64,000 bases of DNA. Origin: Kosmotoga olearia TBF 19.5.1 (lineage in GTDB: Bacteria > Thermotogota > Thermotogae > Petrotogales > Kosmotogaceae). Under the pieces are notes generated by a model. That model worked only from the letters and a program-made list of their open reading frames with translations. It was not told the origin of the DNA and did not search any database. The translations under genes and the position numbers were made by a program. Each line of letters begins with the position of its first letter. Within the stretch, counting starts at the first letter, position 1. Below are positions 62,941 through 64,000 of the stretch, piece after piece. Where the stretch lies: NCBI RefSeq assembly GCF_000023325.1, contig NC_012785.1:248001-312000 (forward strand), read 5' to 3'.

Positions 62941-64000
62941 ATGAAAAAATGGCTGTTCACCAGTGAAAGTGTTACAGAGGGTCACCCCGACAAAATTGCA
63001 GATCAGGTATCAGATGCTATTTTGGATGCGATGCTTGAGCAGGATCCTGAATCACGAGTAGCTGTTGAAACGTTGGTGGCAACAGGTGTTGCTGTCGTCG
63101 CAGGAGAGGTAACTACAAAGGCTTACGTTGACATTCCGAGAATCGTAAGAGATACCATATTAGAGATAGGTTATACAAGAGCCAAGTTTGGTTTTGATGG
63201 GGAAACCTGTGCCGTTCTGACAAGTATCGATGAACAGTCGCCGGATATTGCCCTTGGTGTTAATAAATCTTTAGAAGCAAAGAATGACGGCAAGGATAAA
63301 TATGACATTATAGGTGCCGGAGATCAGGGTATGATGTTTGGTTATGCAACGAATGAAACAGAAGAGATGATGCCTCTTCCGATTGTCCTTGCTCACAATC
63401 TTGCACGGAGACTCGCAACGGTCAGAAAAGAAAGGATCGTTGAAGGCTTCCGACCGGATGGTAAAACACAGGTAACTGTTCTCTATGAAGACGGGAAACC
63501 AATCGGAGTCAAAACAATAGTTGTTTCCACACAGCACGATCCAGCCATGACTCAAGAAGAGATAGAACAGCTTGTGAAAGAGCATGTTATCAAGGCTGTA
63601 GTACCTGAAGAAATGATGTTAGATGGAATAGAGACCTTTGTTAATCCCACAGGAAGGTTTGTGAAAGGCGGCCCTGCGGCAGATACAGGACTTACAGGAA
63701 GAAAAATAATCGTAGATACTTACGGTGGATGGATACCTCATGGAGGTGGAGCCTTCAGCGGTAAGGATCCAACAAAGGTTGATAGATCAGCTCATTATAT
63801 GGCGAGATACGTTGCCAAAAACATTGTAGCTGCCGGACTTGCTGATAGAGTCACTCTTCAGATTGCTTATGCTATTGGTGTCGCTCATCCTGTTTCATTC
63901 ATGATTGATGCTCATGGAACGGAAAAGGTTGCCCTTGAAAAGCTTGAAAAAGTTGTCAAAGAGGTCTTTGATTTCAGGCCTGCCGCTATCATCGACAAGC
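62941..64000 (+). CDS. metK: S-adenosylmethionine synthetase, N-terminal 353 residues
   Basis: Cut by the right edge. [25 protein letters not shown] (ATP and methionine binding), [16 protein letters not shown] (hexapeptide motif), [34 protein letters not shown] and [17 protein letters not shown] (second phosphate-binding motif) are present, so the catalytic residues are intact. AAAAGGAGGAACGCTG precedes the ATG. SAM made here also feeds speH, queA and the methyltransferases. Confidence 0.97.
   Translation, partial: MKKWLFTSESVTEGHPDKIADQVSDAILDAMLEQDPESRVAVETLVATGVAVVAGEVTTKAYVDIPRIVRDTILEIGYTRAKFGFDGETCAVLTSIDEQSPDIALGVNKSLEAKNDGKDKYDIIGAGDQGMMFGYATNETEEMMPLPIVLAHNLARRLATVRKERIVEGFRPDGKTQVTVLYEDGKPIGVKTIVVSTQHDPAMTQEEIEQLVKEHVIKAVVPEEMMLDGIETFVNPTGRFVKGGPAADTGLTGRKIIVDTYGGWIPHGGGAFSGKDPTKVDRSAHYMARYVAKNIVAAGLADRVTLQIAYAIGVAHPVSFMIDAHGTEKVALEKLEKVVKEVFDFRPAAIIDK

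Overview
The window is a stretch of bacterial chromosome, most likely from the phylum Thermotogota and probably the Kosmotoga/Mesotoga group. The reasons are the protein style (Lys/Glu-rich thermophile-like proteins, a GPGxGEG c subunit, a very long MalG with an extracytoplasmic domain) and gene neighbourhoods such as polA next to the F-ATPase genes and hfq-hflX-M23. No 16S, tRNA or taxonomic marker confirms this. Nearly all the DNA is densely packed housekeeping genes in operons with 1-26 bp overlaps and strong Shine-Dalgarno sites. Several promoters match consensus (TTGACA-17-TATAAT) or have an extended -10 (TGaTATAAT).

Layout: 1-10.5 kb (minus) carries ychF, a TatD DNase, a small AhpD-like protein, polA and the F-type ATP synthase genes atpZ-atpI-atpBEFHAGD, with atpD cut by the left edge. 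10.5-14.5 kb is an accessory island: an AAA/DUF4143 ATPase and a HepT-MntA (HEPN/MNT) toxin-antitoxin pair embedded in repeats. 14.5-20.5 kb (plus) carries a DEDDh exonuclease, a PIN-PhoH ATPase, a duplicated YqeG-type phosphatase, yqeH, pduL and a DUF72 protein. 20.5-23.1 kb is an alpha-glucan phosphorylase. 23.2-24.6 kb holds repeats, an S1 protein and rpmE. 24.6-33.9 kb has a NYN-type nuclease candidate, queA, a giant AI-2E-family membrane protein, asparaginase, an archaeal-style radical SAM enzyme, clpX and tsaD. 33.6-37.2 kb is rpmH-rnpA-yidD-yidC-jag plus a cupin and a FmdB zinc ribbon. 37.2-43.6 kb is recN, a HEAT protein, murB, hflKC, a YigZ protein and a DppA peptidase. 43.7-47.4 kb is mreBCD-mrdA. 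47.6-49 kb is speH-speE. 49.2-58.1 kb is lepA, nfo, pyrG, folP and malFG-like permeases. 58.2-64 kb is a methyltransferase, miaA, hfq, hflX, an M23 peptidase, a small zinc-ribbon-like protein and metK (cut by the right edge).

The most unusual content is not a gene. Five intergenic zones (10.6-11.0, 12.5-13.1, 13.8-14.4, 23.2-23.8 and 48.9-49.1 kb) hold arrays of 15-bp interrupted palindromes (6-bp arm, 3-nt loop, 6-bp arm) at an exact 21-bp pitch. Arm sequences differ from unit to unit but stay self-complementary, while the hexanucleotide spacers are nearly constant. A related array has a 25-bp pitch with a different constant 10-nt spacer. One strand mostly presents C-GNA-G triloops. Array, then ATTCTGGA dyad, then ATCCTGAA dyad recur in the same order. 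This looks like a modular hairpin-repeat family that I do not recognise.

Other notable points are an hflX gene whose only well-placed start is ATA, a two-carboxylate (sodium-type) c subunit, roughly 530-residue and 340-residue insertions in two membrane proteins, and a tandem YqeG fusion.
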